Source: Verrucomicrobiaceae bacterium (lineage in GTDB: Bacteria; Verrucomicrobiota; Verrucomicrobiia; Verrucomicrobiales; Akkermansiaceae). From it: DNA of 64,000 nucleotides. Location: positions 248,001 to 312,000 of the forward strand of contig JAIXWR010000012.1 in assembly GCA_027491155.1 (NCBI GenBank), read 5' to 3'. How positions within the stretch are numbered: position 1 is the first letter of the stretch; every line of letters starts with the position of its first letter. Shown here in pieces: positions 27,320-37,200 of the stretch. The position numbers were made by a program, and so were the translations under genes. A model generated the notes under the pieces. It ran no database searches, was not told the DNA's origin, and saw nothing but the letters and a program-made list of their open reading frames with translations.

Positions 27320-27366
27320 GGGGTCTTGCTTGTTCTTGGGAAGGGGATGGATCGTTTCTGGAGAAT

Positions 27367-28116
27367 TCAGGGACGGGCCGGGCCGGCGAGGTAACGTTCC
27401 CACTCGGGGTCGAGCGGCGCTTTCTCGACATCGCTCGCGATGCGCCCTTCCCACGAGGGGTTGAAGACGGTGCTGGTGCCGTAGACCATCACGAGATCCT
27501 CGTTGCCGATGTTGCGCAACGCATGGGCCACGCCGGAAGGGATCACCACGGCGGCATTGTCCGGACCCGCCCGGCTGTCGCCCGGGATGGTGAAACGCAT
27601 CACGCGACGGGGGAGTCCCTGCCGCTCGTCGACGAGGATCATCTCGCAGATGCCGGTGAGGAAAAACATCACGTCCCACTGTTCGCGGTCGTAGGGTCGC
27701 AGCGAGACATCGCCCGGCGATTCCACGTAGAGGCGGCGGAACCAGGCCGAGGGCTCGGTGCCTTCCGGAACGTGCGGCGGGTGGATGTGAAAGCCTTTCG
27801 CGCTGTCCCGGTGCATCAGGGCGGAAGCCCACTGCCGCGGGGCGAGGCCGATCCGGTCCAGCGTGCCTTCGGTCAGGCGGGTCAGCTCGCCGAAGTAGCC
27901 CCTGCCCTTCTGCTGGTAAACGCGGCGCTGGAACAACTCCACGCCGGGAATCCAGGCCTCGGCCAAGGCCTCGCGGCCGGCGATCGCCTCGGAGGCGTTC
28001 ACCCCGCTGGTGGCCAGCCGCAGTGCCAGGTCGCCGCTCGAGTAATCGCGCGTCTCGAGCCGGGCGCGGGCATCCGGATTGAGGCCGGACCAGGGATCGT
28101 CGGAATTCGGTGGCAT
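27367..28116 (-). CDS. Divergent dTDP-4-dehydrorhamnose 3,5-epimerase-like cupin (RmlC-like)
   Basis: A 249-residue cupin that sits where rmlC is expected, 11 bases after rmlA. The segment GFHIHPPH matches the RGLHFQ strand of RmlC, MILVDERQGLP the DLR strand, and VVIPSGVAHALRNIG the PpGfAHGF motif; a late STVFNPSWEGRI mirrors the family's yYxPexE ending. It is about 70 residues longer than usual, with an added N-terminal helical part, and the catalytic His-Asp pair is not obvious. The position argues that it completes dTDP-L-rhamnose synthesis, but another epimerase substrate or a sugar isomerase role is possible. Confidence 0.65.
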   Translation of the reverse strand: MPPNSDDPWSGLNPDARARLETRDYSSGDLALRLATSGVNASEAIAGREALAEAWIPGVELFQRRVYQQKGRGYFGELTRLTEGTLDRIGLAPRQWASALMHRDSAKGFHIHPPHVPEGTEPSAWFRRLYVESPGDVSLRPYDREQWDVMFFLTGICEMILVDERQGLPRRVMRFTIPGDSRAGPDNAAVVIPSGVAHALRNIGNEDLVMVYGTSTVFNPSWEGRIASDVEKAPLDPEWERYLAGPARP

Positions 28117-28127
28117 GGGAGTTTCGG

Positions 28128-29039
28128 TTAGAGCGACGCGAGGTACTCGCCGTAGGGGGTCTTGGCGTACTTGGCGACCGACTCGGCGAGCTTGTCGCGG
28201 TCGATCCGCCCCTGCAGGTAGGCCACCTCTTCGGGGCAGGCGATCTTGAGGCCCTGGCGCTGCTGGATGACCTGGACGAACTGGGTGGCATCGGCCAGCG
28301 AGTCCGGCGTGCCGGTGTCGAGCCAGGTCGTGCCGCGGCCGAGCAATTCGACGCGAAGCTCGCCGCGCTCGAGATAGACGCGGTTGAGGTCGGTGATCTC
28401 CAGCTCGCCGCGTGGCGAAGGCTTCAGATCCTTGGTCAGCTCGACCACCTTGCCGTCGTAGAAATAGATGCCGGGCACCGCGTAGTTCGACTTCGGCTTG
28501 GCCGGCTTTTCTTCCAGCGACACCACGTTGCCGGCGGCATCGAATTCCACCACGCCGTACTGTTCCGGCTGGTTCGTGTGGTAGCCGAAGACGGTAGCGC
28601 CTTCCGTGCGGCGGGAGGCGGCCATCAGCGATTTCGCGAGGTCGTGGCCGTAGAACAGGTTGTCGCCGAGCACCAGGCAGACCGGCTCGCCGGCAAGGAA
28701 CTCCTCGCCGATGAGGAAGGCCTGGGCGAGGCCCTCGGGCTTCGGCTGCTCGGCGTAGGAAATCTTCAGTCCCCACTGCGAGCCGTCGCCGAGCAGGTGC
28801 TCGAACGAGGGCAGGTCGCGCGGGGTCGAGATCAGCAGGATCTCTTCCACCCCCGCCAGCATGAGGACGGTGAGCGGGTAGTAGATCATCGGTTTGTCAT
28901 AAACCGGGATGAGCTGTTTGCTGACCGAGTGGGTCATCGGGAACAGCCTGCTGCCGGTGCCACCGGCGAGGATGATGCCCTTGCGGAGTTTGAGGTCTGC
29001 CGGAGGCAGGGCGACGCGGTGCTTTTCGAGTTCGAGCAT
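28128..29039 (-). CDS. rmlA: Glucose-1-phosphate thymidylyltransferase RmlA
   Basis: A 303-residue nucleotidyltransferase making dTDP-glucose, the first step to dTDP-L-rhamnose. The signature [19 protein letters not shown] is at residues 18-36, followed by [19 protein letters not shown], typical of Rml[14 protein letters not shown] and [14 protein letters not shown] are further conserved segments. About 17 extra N-terminal residues precede the usual start; no in-frame ATG exists closer, so 29039 is used. It lies between rmlB and the rmlC-like gene with short gaps, so is co-transcribed with the rhamnose set. The leader is pyrimidine-rich (CTTTTTCCTCCCCATG). Confidence 0.93.
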   Translation of the reverse strand: MLELEKHRVALPPADLKLRKGIILAGGTGSRLFPMTHSVSKQLIPVYDKPMIYYPLTVLMLAGVEEILLISTPRDLPSFEHLLGDGSQWGLKISYAEQPKPEGLAQAFLIGEEFLAGEPVCLVLGDNLFYGHDLAKSLMAASRRTEGATVFGYHTNQPEQYGVVEFDAAGNVVSLEEKPAKPKSNYAVPGIYFYDGKVVELTKDLKPSPRGELEITDLNRVYLERGELRVELLGRGTTWLDTGTPDSLADATQFVQVIQQRQGLKIACPEEVAYLQGRIDRDKLAESVAKYAKTPYGEYLASL

Positions 29040-29066
29040 GGGGAGGAAAAAGGAAGGAGGTTTCGA

Positions 29067-30176
29067 TCAGGCGAGGGTGCCAAGGCGTTCGCCGCGGTAG
29101 CTGCCGTCCTCGATGCCGCGGATCCACTCCTGGTTGTCGAGGTACCATTGGACGGTCTTGCGCAGGCCGGTGGCGAAGTTTTCGTTCGGCGACCAGCCGA
29201 GTTCGTTCTCGATGCGCGCCGGGTTGATCGCGTAGCGGCGGTCGTGGCCGGGCCGGTCGCGGACGTAGGTGATGAGCTCGTCGGCGGTCTTCACCGCGCT
29301 TTCCGGGGCCAGTTCGTGAACGGTGGAAATGAGCGCTTTCACCACGTCGATGTTCCGCATCTCGTTCTTGCCGCCGATCACGTAGGTCTCCCCCATCGTG
29401 CCGCGGACGAGCGCCATGGCGAGGCCGCGGCAGTGGTCCTCGACGTAGAGCCAGTCGCGGACGTTGGTGCCGTCGCCATAGACCGGCAGCGACTCGCCGC
29501 GCAGGGTCTTCTGGATCATCAGCGGCAGCAGCTTCTCCGGGAACTGGAAGGGACCGTAGTTGTTGGAGCAGTTGGTGGTGATCACCGGCATCCCGTAGGT
29601 GTGGTGGTAGGCGCGGGCAAGATGGTCGCTGCCGGCCTTCGAGGCGCTGTAGGGACTGTTCGGCGCGTAGGGCGTGGTTTCGCAGAAGGCCGGATCGTCG
29701 GGGCCCAGCGAGCCGTAAACCTCGTCGGTCGAGACGTGGAGGAAGGCCGACTCGCCACCGTCGGCGATCGACTTGCCGTAGTTCGGCAAGGCGGTGCGGC
29801 CGCTTTCCGCGAGATACTTCCGGAAGGTGTCGAGCAGGCGGAAGGTGCCGACGACGTTGGTGAGGATGAAGGCTTCCGGTCCGTCGATCGAGCGGTCGAC
29901 GTGGGACTCCGCGGCGAGGTGCATCACGGCATCGATGTCGTGCTCGCGCAGCAGGCGCCCGACCAGTGCCTCGTCGCCGATGTCGCCCTGGGCGAAGACG
30001 TGGCGCGGATCGGCATCCAGATCCCCGAGGCTCGAGCGGTTGCCGGCATAAGTGAGTTTGTCGAGGTTGACCACCTTGCCGATGGTCACGCCGAGTTCGG
30101 ACGAGGCATCGCCGAGGAGGTAGTGGACGAGGTTGGAGCCGATGAAGCCGGCTCCGCCGGTAACGAGGATATTCAT
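29067..30176 (-). CDS. rmlB: dTDP-glucose 4,6-dehydratase RmlB
   Basis: A 369-residue extended SDR enzyme converting dTDP-glucose to the 4-keto-6-deoxy sugar. The ATG at 30176 gives MNILVTGGAGFIGSNLVHYL, the NAD-binding GGxGFIGS motif. HVSTDEVYGSLG, the catalytic YSASKAGSDH (Tyr-x3-Lys) and TTNCSNNYGPFQFPEKLLP are all standard for RmlB. The frame is open upstream but the longer form would precede the Rossmann start. A C7 tract (30191-30197) lies 15-21 bases before the start. It is 27 bases upstream of rmlA. Confidence 0.94.
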   Translation of the reverse strand: MNILVTGGAGFIGSNLVHYLLGDASSELGVTIGKVVNLDKLTYAGNRSSLGDLDADPRHVFAQGDIGDEALVGRLLREHDIDAVMHLAAESHVDRSIDGPEAFILTNVVGTFRLLDTFRKYLAESGRTALPNYGKSIADGGESAFLHVSTDEVYGSLGPDDPAFCETTPYAPNSPYSASKAGSDHLARAYHHTYGMPVITTNCSNNYGPFQFPEKLLPLMIQKTLRGESLPVYGDGTNVRDWLYVEDHCRGLAMALVRGTMGETYVIGGKNEMRNIDVVKALISTVHELAPESAVKTADELITYVRDRPGHDRRYAINPARIENELGWSPNENFATGLRKTVQWYLDNQEWIRGIEDGSYRGERLGTLA

Positions 30177-30190
30177 GGTTCTGGGATGAT

Positions 30191-30197
30191 GGGGGGG
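30191..30197 (-). repeat. C7 tract upstream of rmlB
   Basis: Seven consecutive C on the coding strand, 15-21 bases before the rmlB ATG. One of the recurrent leader tracts of this locus. Confidence 0.85.
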
Positions 30198-30222
30198 AGT
30201 AGGCATGAACGGAGGCTGCGGG

Positions 30223-31140
30223 TCAACCGCACGCCTCGGTGCGGAAGCTGTCGAGGCACCCGCTTCGTTCGAAGTGTTCGCGCAGGGCCTCCTGCCAGGA
30301 CCGGGGCTGGATGCCGGTGAAAGCGGCCAGTTTGGCATTGCTCATCACGCTGTTGGCGGGACGCGGGGCAAGGAAAGCCGGGATGTCCGCCAGCGTGTTG
30401 GCGGCGATGGTTTTGGCGCGCAGGGCGATCCCGGCTTCACGGGCAAGATCGAGGCAGGCCTGGCCCCATTCCCGCCACGTGCAGGAGCCCGAGTTGCAGA
30501 GATGATAGATTCCGGAAGCCGGCGGCCGGGCGGCATCGAGGATCAGGCGGGCCAGCCAGTCCGCGACATCCTCGCTGGAAGTCGGGCTGCCGGTCTTGTC
30601 CTCCGGCAGGGAGATCGAGTCATCGGCGACGGCCTTGCCGACGATCCACTCGGGAAACGCCGGCTTGCCGGGTCCGTAGAGCCAGGAAACGCGGACCACC
30701 AGATGGCCGGGATCGGCCTCCAGCACCTTCATCTCGCCTTCCAGCTTGGATGCACCGTAAACGCTGATCGGATGCGCGGCATCCTGCTCGTCGTAAGCGC
30801 CCTGCTTGCGGCCATCGAAGACGAAGTCGGTGCTGACGTGGGTCATGTGCGCGTTCTTCGCCGCACAGATGCCGGCGATCACCCCCGGGGCTTCCCCGTT
30901 GATCGCGAACGCGGTTTCCGGATCCGTTTCGCACGGATCCACCGCTGTCATCGCGGCCGGCAGGATCAAGCGGTCGAAGTCGAGGCCTTCGAGCGCAGAC
31001 CGGATCGAGTCCGCGGAACGGAGATCGAGGTCGGCGCGCGTCAGACCGGTCACCCGGGCTTCATTTGAAAACCGGCGTTCCAGCGACCGGCCCAGCCTTC
31101 CGGCGGCACCGACGATGACGATCCTTTGAGGACGATTCAT
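30223..31140 (-). CDS. rmlD: dTDP-4-dehydrorhamnose reductase RmlD
   Basis: A 305-residue SDR enzyme for the last step to dTDP-L-rhamnose. The ATG at 31140 gives MNRPQRIVIVGAAGRLGRSL, the NAD(P)-binding start. Further family motifs are MTHVSTDFVFDGRKQGAYDE, catalytic YGASKLEGE and VVRVSWLYGPG. Upstream in-frame codons are open but lie before the cofactor motif. The start is directly preceded by C7 with a C6 tract 9 bases further up. It is the first gene of the rmlD-rmlB-rmlA-rmlC-like set and follows the giant surface-protein gene after a hairpin. Confidence 0.92.
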   Translation of the reverse strand: MNRPQRIVIVGAAGRLGRSLERRFSNEARVTGLTRADLDLRSADSIRSALEGLDFDRLILPAAMTAVDPCETDPETAFAINGEAPGVIAGICAAKNAHMTHVSTDFVFDGRKQGAYDEQDAAHPISVYGASKLEGEMKVLEADPGHLVVRVSWLYGPGKPAFPEWIVGKAVADDSISLPEDKTGSPTSSEDVADWLARLILDAARPPASGIYHLCNSGSCTWREWGQACLDLAREAGIALRAKTIAANTLADIPAFLAPRPANSVMSNAKLAAFTGIQPRSWQEALREHFERSGCLDSFRTEACG

Positions 31141-31162
31141 GGGGGGGAATGGAATCGGGGGG
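31141..31162 (-). repeat. Tandem C7 and C6 tracts abutting the rmlD start
   Basis: On the coding strand C6 (31157-31162), a 9-base spacer, then C7 (31141-31147) touching the ATG, giving ATTCCCCCCCATG. The same 13-base junction occurs before the glycosyltransferase at 53394. Confidence 0.85.
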
Positions 31163-31249
31163 CGGAGCAGCGGACCGGAAATCCCCGGGACCACGTCTTG
31201 CGACGTCCGGTCGACAGGGTGCGATCCTCCGCGGCTCCGCTTGCGGGAA

Positions 31250-31276
31250 TCCCGGGAGAGGATCGCTCTCCCGGGA
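31250..31276 (-). terminator. Strong hairpin downstream of the giant surface-protein gene
   Basis: Perfect 11-base arms TCCCGGGAGAG/CTCTCCCGGGA with a 5-base loop, starting 10 bases after the stop codon at 31287. No clear U-run follows, so it may be a partial terminator or an RNA-stabilising 3' end separating it from rmlD. Confidence 0.65.
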
Positions 31277-31286
31277 ACAACGCTTC

Positions 31287-34200
31287 TCAGTCGGCCACCG
31301 GCTCGAAGATGAGCTGGTAGAAGGCCCGCGGCCCGCCCGCCGGATCCGGCACGGTGTAGGCCGCTCTTTGCTCGGGCGTCATGGCCTGGATCTCGGCCTT
31401 GGTCACGGTATCGATGCGGTTCGCGATGTTGCCGATGTCGTTCAGATCGGTATCGCGGTGGAGGTGGTAGTTCCCGATCGGCTTGAGCACCGGCAGGGTG
31501 ATCACCGTGTTCCCGGCCTGCCTTGCGCAATGGAGGCGGAAGCCGAGGTCGTCGAGCGGATCGTTGGGATCCATCTGGAGTTCGAACTCGGCCAGGTTGT
31601 CGAGGCCGCCCTTGTCCGAATCGCCGGTCGTCTGGCCCGTCAGGCCGTTCGCGGCAAGCCACTGCTCGAAAGGCGAAGGCGGAGCCAACGTGGTGGCATT
31701 GACCACCGCAGGCGCGGATTCGTTGCCCGCGGCGTCAAAGGCGACCACCGAGAAGACATGCTCGGTGCTGGCCGCCAGCGAAGTGGCGGTGAACGACAGG
31801 GCGGAAACGCTGCCGATCTCGACCGCTGCACGATAGATCCGGTAGCCGGTCACGCCGATATTGTCGGTGGCGTGAGACCACGTGAGATCGACGCTGGATG
31901 CGGTGATGTTGGAGGCTGCCAGGCCCGCTGGTGCGGAAGGAGCGGTGGTATCGACAATCGCATGGATCTCGACGGCGCAGACCTTCGGGTTCTGGATTCC
32001 GAGATGATCGAAGCGGATGTTGACGGCACCGTCGCTGACGGTCACCGGCATCGACAACACGAGGGCGGCATTCAGCCCGACCCGGTCGAAGATGTCGAGG
32101 TCGTCGACGACCAGCTGCCCTTCGGCATAGACGTCGAACACCCGTTGCCCGGCCCCTGTGATCCCGGCGAAGGTCTCGGCGAAGTGCAGCTTCACTTCGT
32201 AATTGCCATTGGCGACGGCTGTGGAGAACTCCAGGTCCGCGCCGGCGGATGACGCGTCGTAGCGCTCGGTCCTGTAGAGCTCGTCATCGTCCGTGCCGGA
32301 GATGGCCAGCGATCCGGCCGAAGAGATCTGGCCGAGGTTGAAGTAGCCGACGTCCTCCGCCCACACGTTGCCCGCAAGGTCGGTGTACTGGAGACCTCCC
32401 GCGTTCACCCGCGCCACCGCGGCACCGAGCACCCGCGGGGTCGCGGTGGCCGTGACGTCCGGGGAAACATTGAGGGAAGTGTCCACGGCCCTTACCTGAT
32501 AGGCATAGGGGGTGCCGTTCGACAAACCGGTGTCGGTGAAGCCGGTCGCACCCACCGTCGCGATCAGCGAACCGTTGCGGCGGACCTGATAGGCGTTCAC
32601 ATCGTTCGCGCCGGCCGGAGGCAGCCAGGAGAGCGTGACCGAACCGTTGCCAGGAACAGCGGCGAGGTGACGGGGGGCGGACGGGGCTTCCGAATCCGGC
32701 GGGGTGGTCGCCGCGGCAGTGGACGCTTCCGACCGGTTCCCCGCCACGTCGGTGGCCAGGACCTGATAGACATAGTTCACGTTCCCGAGCAGCCCCGTGT
32801 TGACATAGCCGGGGGTGGGGACGGTCGCGATCTCGTTCCCGTCGCGGAAGATCACGTAGCCATTGACGCCGCTGCCACCGATGTCCGCCGAAGCGTTCCA
32901 GGTAAGTTCCACCTGGCCTGGCCCCGGGGTGGCGACCAGATTCAACGGCACCGTCGGCGGGGTGGTGTCGGGAGTCACCGTCTCGACCGGAAGGATCGCG
33001 GGCTCGGAGGCGTTGTTCGCACCATCGTAGGCGATGACCCGGTATTCATAGGCGGTTCCGGGTGCCAGGCCGCTGTCGGCGAACAAAGGCTGCGTGACCG
33101 TGGCGATCAATTGTGCCTGTTCCACGCCCTGGCTCGCCGGTTCACGGCGGAAGACCCGGTAACCGGAGACTCCGGTCCCGCCGGGGTTGTCGGTGGAAGC
33201 GGTCCAGGAAAGATTGACGCTGTTGGTGGTCAAGCTGCCCGCCGCCAGGTTGGCCGGGGTGCTCGGGGCGGTCGTGTCACCCGCACCGCCGCTGGCAATC
33301 GGATAGATCTCGATCGCGGAAACCTGCGGGTTCTGGACCACGACGTTGAAGTCGATCGTGAGCATCCCGTCGCTCACCGTCACCGGCAGGGTCTTCACCA
33401 AGGCACGGTCGCGACCACCGGCCTCGGCAAAGATATCGAAGTCGTTCAAGGCGACGGCACCCTCGACCAGCACGTCGAAGACGCGGATTCCCGGACCCGT
33501 GGCCCCGGTCCACACCTCTGCGAAATGCAGACGAAGTTCGTAGCTTCCGTTCGAGACCGGGAACTGGTACTTGAGCGGGGTGGAGGATGTCCGGTTCTTG
33601 AAACGCTGCGTCCTGTAGATGTCCGGCGCCGTGGTGCCGGAGACGGTCACGGTGCTGCTGCTGGTGCTCGTATTGTTGGTGTTGAAATAGTTGTCCTGGG
33701 ACCAGACGATTCCGGAGCCGTCGGTGTAGCTTCCGTCCAACTTGCCGCAATTCACCCGGTAAAGCGCGGGCCCGAGAGCCTGTGGCGATCCGGTTGCAGT
33801 CGCGGGGGCGGAAGCGTTGCCGGCGGCGTCGAAGGCCCTGACCTCATAGGCGTAGGTCGTGCCATTCACCACGGTGCTGTCCGTGTAGCCAGGCGAGGTC
33901 ACGGTGGCCAGGGGCACCGGGTTCGAGTTCCGGTAGATCTTGTATTCCGCCACCGGGCCGCCCGTGGCAGGAGCCTGCCAGGAAAGGATGACCAGGGCAT
34001 TCCCGGAAGCGGCAGTCAGGTTCAACGGCGGCGGCGGCGGTGTCGTGTCGGGATCCGTCGTGACATTGACCGTCGAAGGCCCGGACAGGTTGCTTGCCGC
34101 ATCCCGGGCGAGCACGGAATAGGTGTAGCTCGTGTCCGCTTGCAAGCCGCTGTCCGTGTAGGACTGGCCCGTGATGATCGCCAGGGTGTCCGCACCCCGC

Positions 34201-37200
34201 TTGACCACCCAAGCCGTGGCGTCGTCCGACGGCGCGTCCCATGCGAGTGAAACGCTGCTTTCGGTCTTGCCGCTTACCACCAGGTTGGCCGGAGCCGCAG
34301 GAGGGGTCGTGTCCGGCGGACCTTCCTGAAGCGGGAAGATCTCGATCCCGGAGACCTGGGGATTCTGGGCGACCACGAGGAAGTCGATGGTCATCTTGCC
34401 GTCCGCGACGGTAACCGGCAGCGACTTCACCACCGCGGCATTGAGACTGCCAGCCTCGGCGAAGATGTCGAAATTCGGCAACGCGGTTGCGCCCTCGACC
34501 AGCACGTTGAACACGCGCGTTCCGGGCGTGGTCGCGCCGGACCAGAGTTCCGCGAAATGGAGTCGCAGCTCGTATTCCCCGTTCGGAACGTTGAACTCGT
34601 ACTTCAACGCCGTGGAAGAGTTGCGGTTTTTGAATCGGAAGTTGCGGTAAACGTCCGGCGCGCTGGTGCCGGTGATCGCAACCGTCGTCGCGGGGCTGGG
34701 CCCCACGGTGGTGTTGTTCGTGTTGAAGCCGGTGTCCGCCGACCAAACGAAGCCGTTGAGGTCGGTATAGCTGCCGGCCAGATTGCCACAGTCCACGCGG
34801 TAGAGCGCCGGCCCGAGGGCGCGCGGACGCACCGACACCGTGGCGGCGGATGACACCTTGTCGACCACGTCGACCGCGACGACCGAGTAAAGATAGGTTG
34901 TTCCGTTCGTAAGGCCGCTGTCGGTGAATCCGGTGCCGGTCACCACCGCGATCTGGTTCCCGTCACGGGACACCCGGTATTCCTTGATGCGGGTGTCGTC
35001 CGACGAAGCCGTCCAAGAGAGGATCGCCAGCTGGTTCCCCGCGACGCCCTTGATGGCGCCCGGCACACCGGGGTTCTGGGTATCGGCCGGCGTGGTGACC
35101 GTGAGTGTGGTGCGGCCGGACACGTTGCCGGCAGCGTCGAAGGCCTCCACCCCGAACACATACTGCGTCTGGGGCATCAGGCCATTCGCCAACAAGCTGA
35201 GCGCCGAAGTCGTCTGGCCGACCGGATCAGGCAGGCTATCGCGGTAAACCCGGTAGCCGGCGACGCTGCCGGAATTGTCCGACGAGACCGACCATTCGAG
35301 CTGGATGGAACCCGGTGTGAGGTTCGTGTAGGTCAGGAGTCCCGGCGCCGCCGGTGCCTCCAGGTCGGGTCCGGTGGTTCCGAGCTGATAGATCTCGATC
35401 CCGCTGATGAACGGGTTCTGGACCACGTTGCGGAGGCCGATCGTGAGCAAACCGTCGGTGACCGGCGTTTGGATGGTCTTCACCAATGCCGCGTTCGGCC
35501 CCGCCTCCGCAAAGACGTCGAGGTCGTTCAACGCGGTCTCGCCTTCGACCAACACGTCAAAGACACGCTGGCCGGCCGCGGTGATGCCGGACCAGGTCTC
35601 GGCGAAATGCAGGCGGACCTCGTAGGTTCCGTTGGCAACGGTGAAGTTGAAGTCGAGCGGTGAAGAAGGGCTGCCGTCGTAGCGGAACGACTGGTAGAGC
35701 GGGTCGTTCGACGTGCCCGAGATCGCGTTCGCGAAGGTCGAGGAGTCGCCGGAGGTGACGGTGTAATTGCTGGTGTTGACATCCGCGGCCCAAACCTGCC
35801 CCGCGGTGTCGGTGTAGCTCGACGCCGAACCGGCATCGATGCGGAACAACGCATTGGGCGCGGTGGTGGTCGGATCATAGTTGATCGTCAGGATGTTGGA
35901 AGAAGCGCTGCGCTTGCCGGCAGAATCGACGAGGAAGGCCGAAACGAGATGGATGCCGCCGATCTGCGAGTCATGGCTCAGCGACAGCGGAACGTCCACG
36001 TAGCCGTTGGTCCCGATCGTCTCGTCGATGTAGGCATAGGACTCGACCCGGTTCGTCTCGTAGGGATCGAGATCGTAGCCAACGGTCGAGATCGTCCCGT
36101 CGTCCAGGCGCAGCGCGGAACGGAAAACACCGACCTCCACGCTCGCACCCGGAGTGCCGACGACCCGCAGTGTCGGCTGGGTCGTCGTCAAGAACGGCGA
36201 GGATTTCCCGGGAACCGAGATGACGGGGGTCGGAAGCTGGGCCGCCGCCAGGATGCCGGTCGATCCCTTGTTGACGTCCGGAGTCCCAGGCATGCCGCTG
36301 AGGCGGGTCTTGCGGACCGTGCCGTCGTTGAAGGTCACGGTCACGGTGGCCCCGATCATTTCGAGGCCGGAAATGCTGCCCGAGTTGAAGGGTCCCGGAC
36401 CCACCACCCCGCGGATGCTGGTCGGGTCGATGTCGGTCGAGAATGTCAGGAGATTGCCCGGGGCGAATTCCACTCCGCCGCCGCAGTTGACCACGATGGC
36501 CTGGTAGCCTTCGTTGCCGTCGACCCCGTTCTTCGGCGATGCAAAGGCATGGGTCGGGGTTCCGGTCCCGTTGAAGGAGTCCAACTCGAAGATTTTCCCC
36601 TCATTGTCACCCGCCGTGAGATCGGGGTCGAACACGATGTCGGGCATCATCGCGGTGCTCAAGTCGATCTTGAGCGAAGTGATCTTCTGGCCGCCGGTGG
36701 AGGTGTTCTCAAGCTTGTAGGAACCGGTGGTGTTGGTCGAGGAGTTGGTGGTGGTTCCCGCACCGCTGCTCACGACCAGCTTCGCCGCCGCCGTATTGGG
36801 AACGGGAGAGACGTCGAAGTAATCCCAGGTGGCGTTGAACGTCGGCGTCCCGACGCTCCCCGTGGTGGCGAGCAGGCCAAAGGCCATCGCCGAAGAACCG
36901 CGGATTGCACCGAGAATCGCACCGTTCACGGGAATCGGAGAGCCGACGTAGGTGAAGGCCCCTCCGCCGCTCGAATATCCCGGATGAACCGTGCCCGCAG
37001 CCGGATCCACGAGGAAAGCAAGAGTGACATCCGCGCTGAAGAGTCCGCCAACGGGATGGATGACCTGGGTTTGAATCGTCCCGTTCTCCTCGTGGACCAC
37101 CTCAATGCCGCCGGCACCGGAGTTCGCGTTGACCGCGACCTTGACGTAGTTGTCCTGGTCGCCGTTGCCGAGGAAGATGCCCTGCGACTGGCTCGCGGTC

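Noticed and set aside
28110-30320. Plus-strand open frame of over 700 codons opposite rmlA and rmlB
   Set aside because: It is antisense to two unmistakable nucleotide-sugar enzymes and has no recognisable domain.
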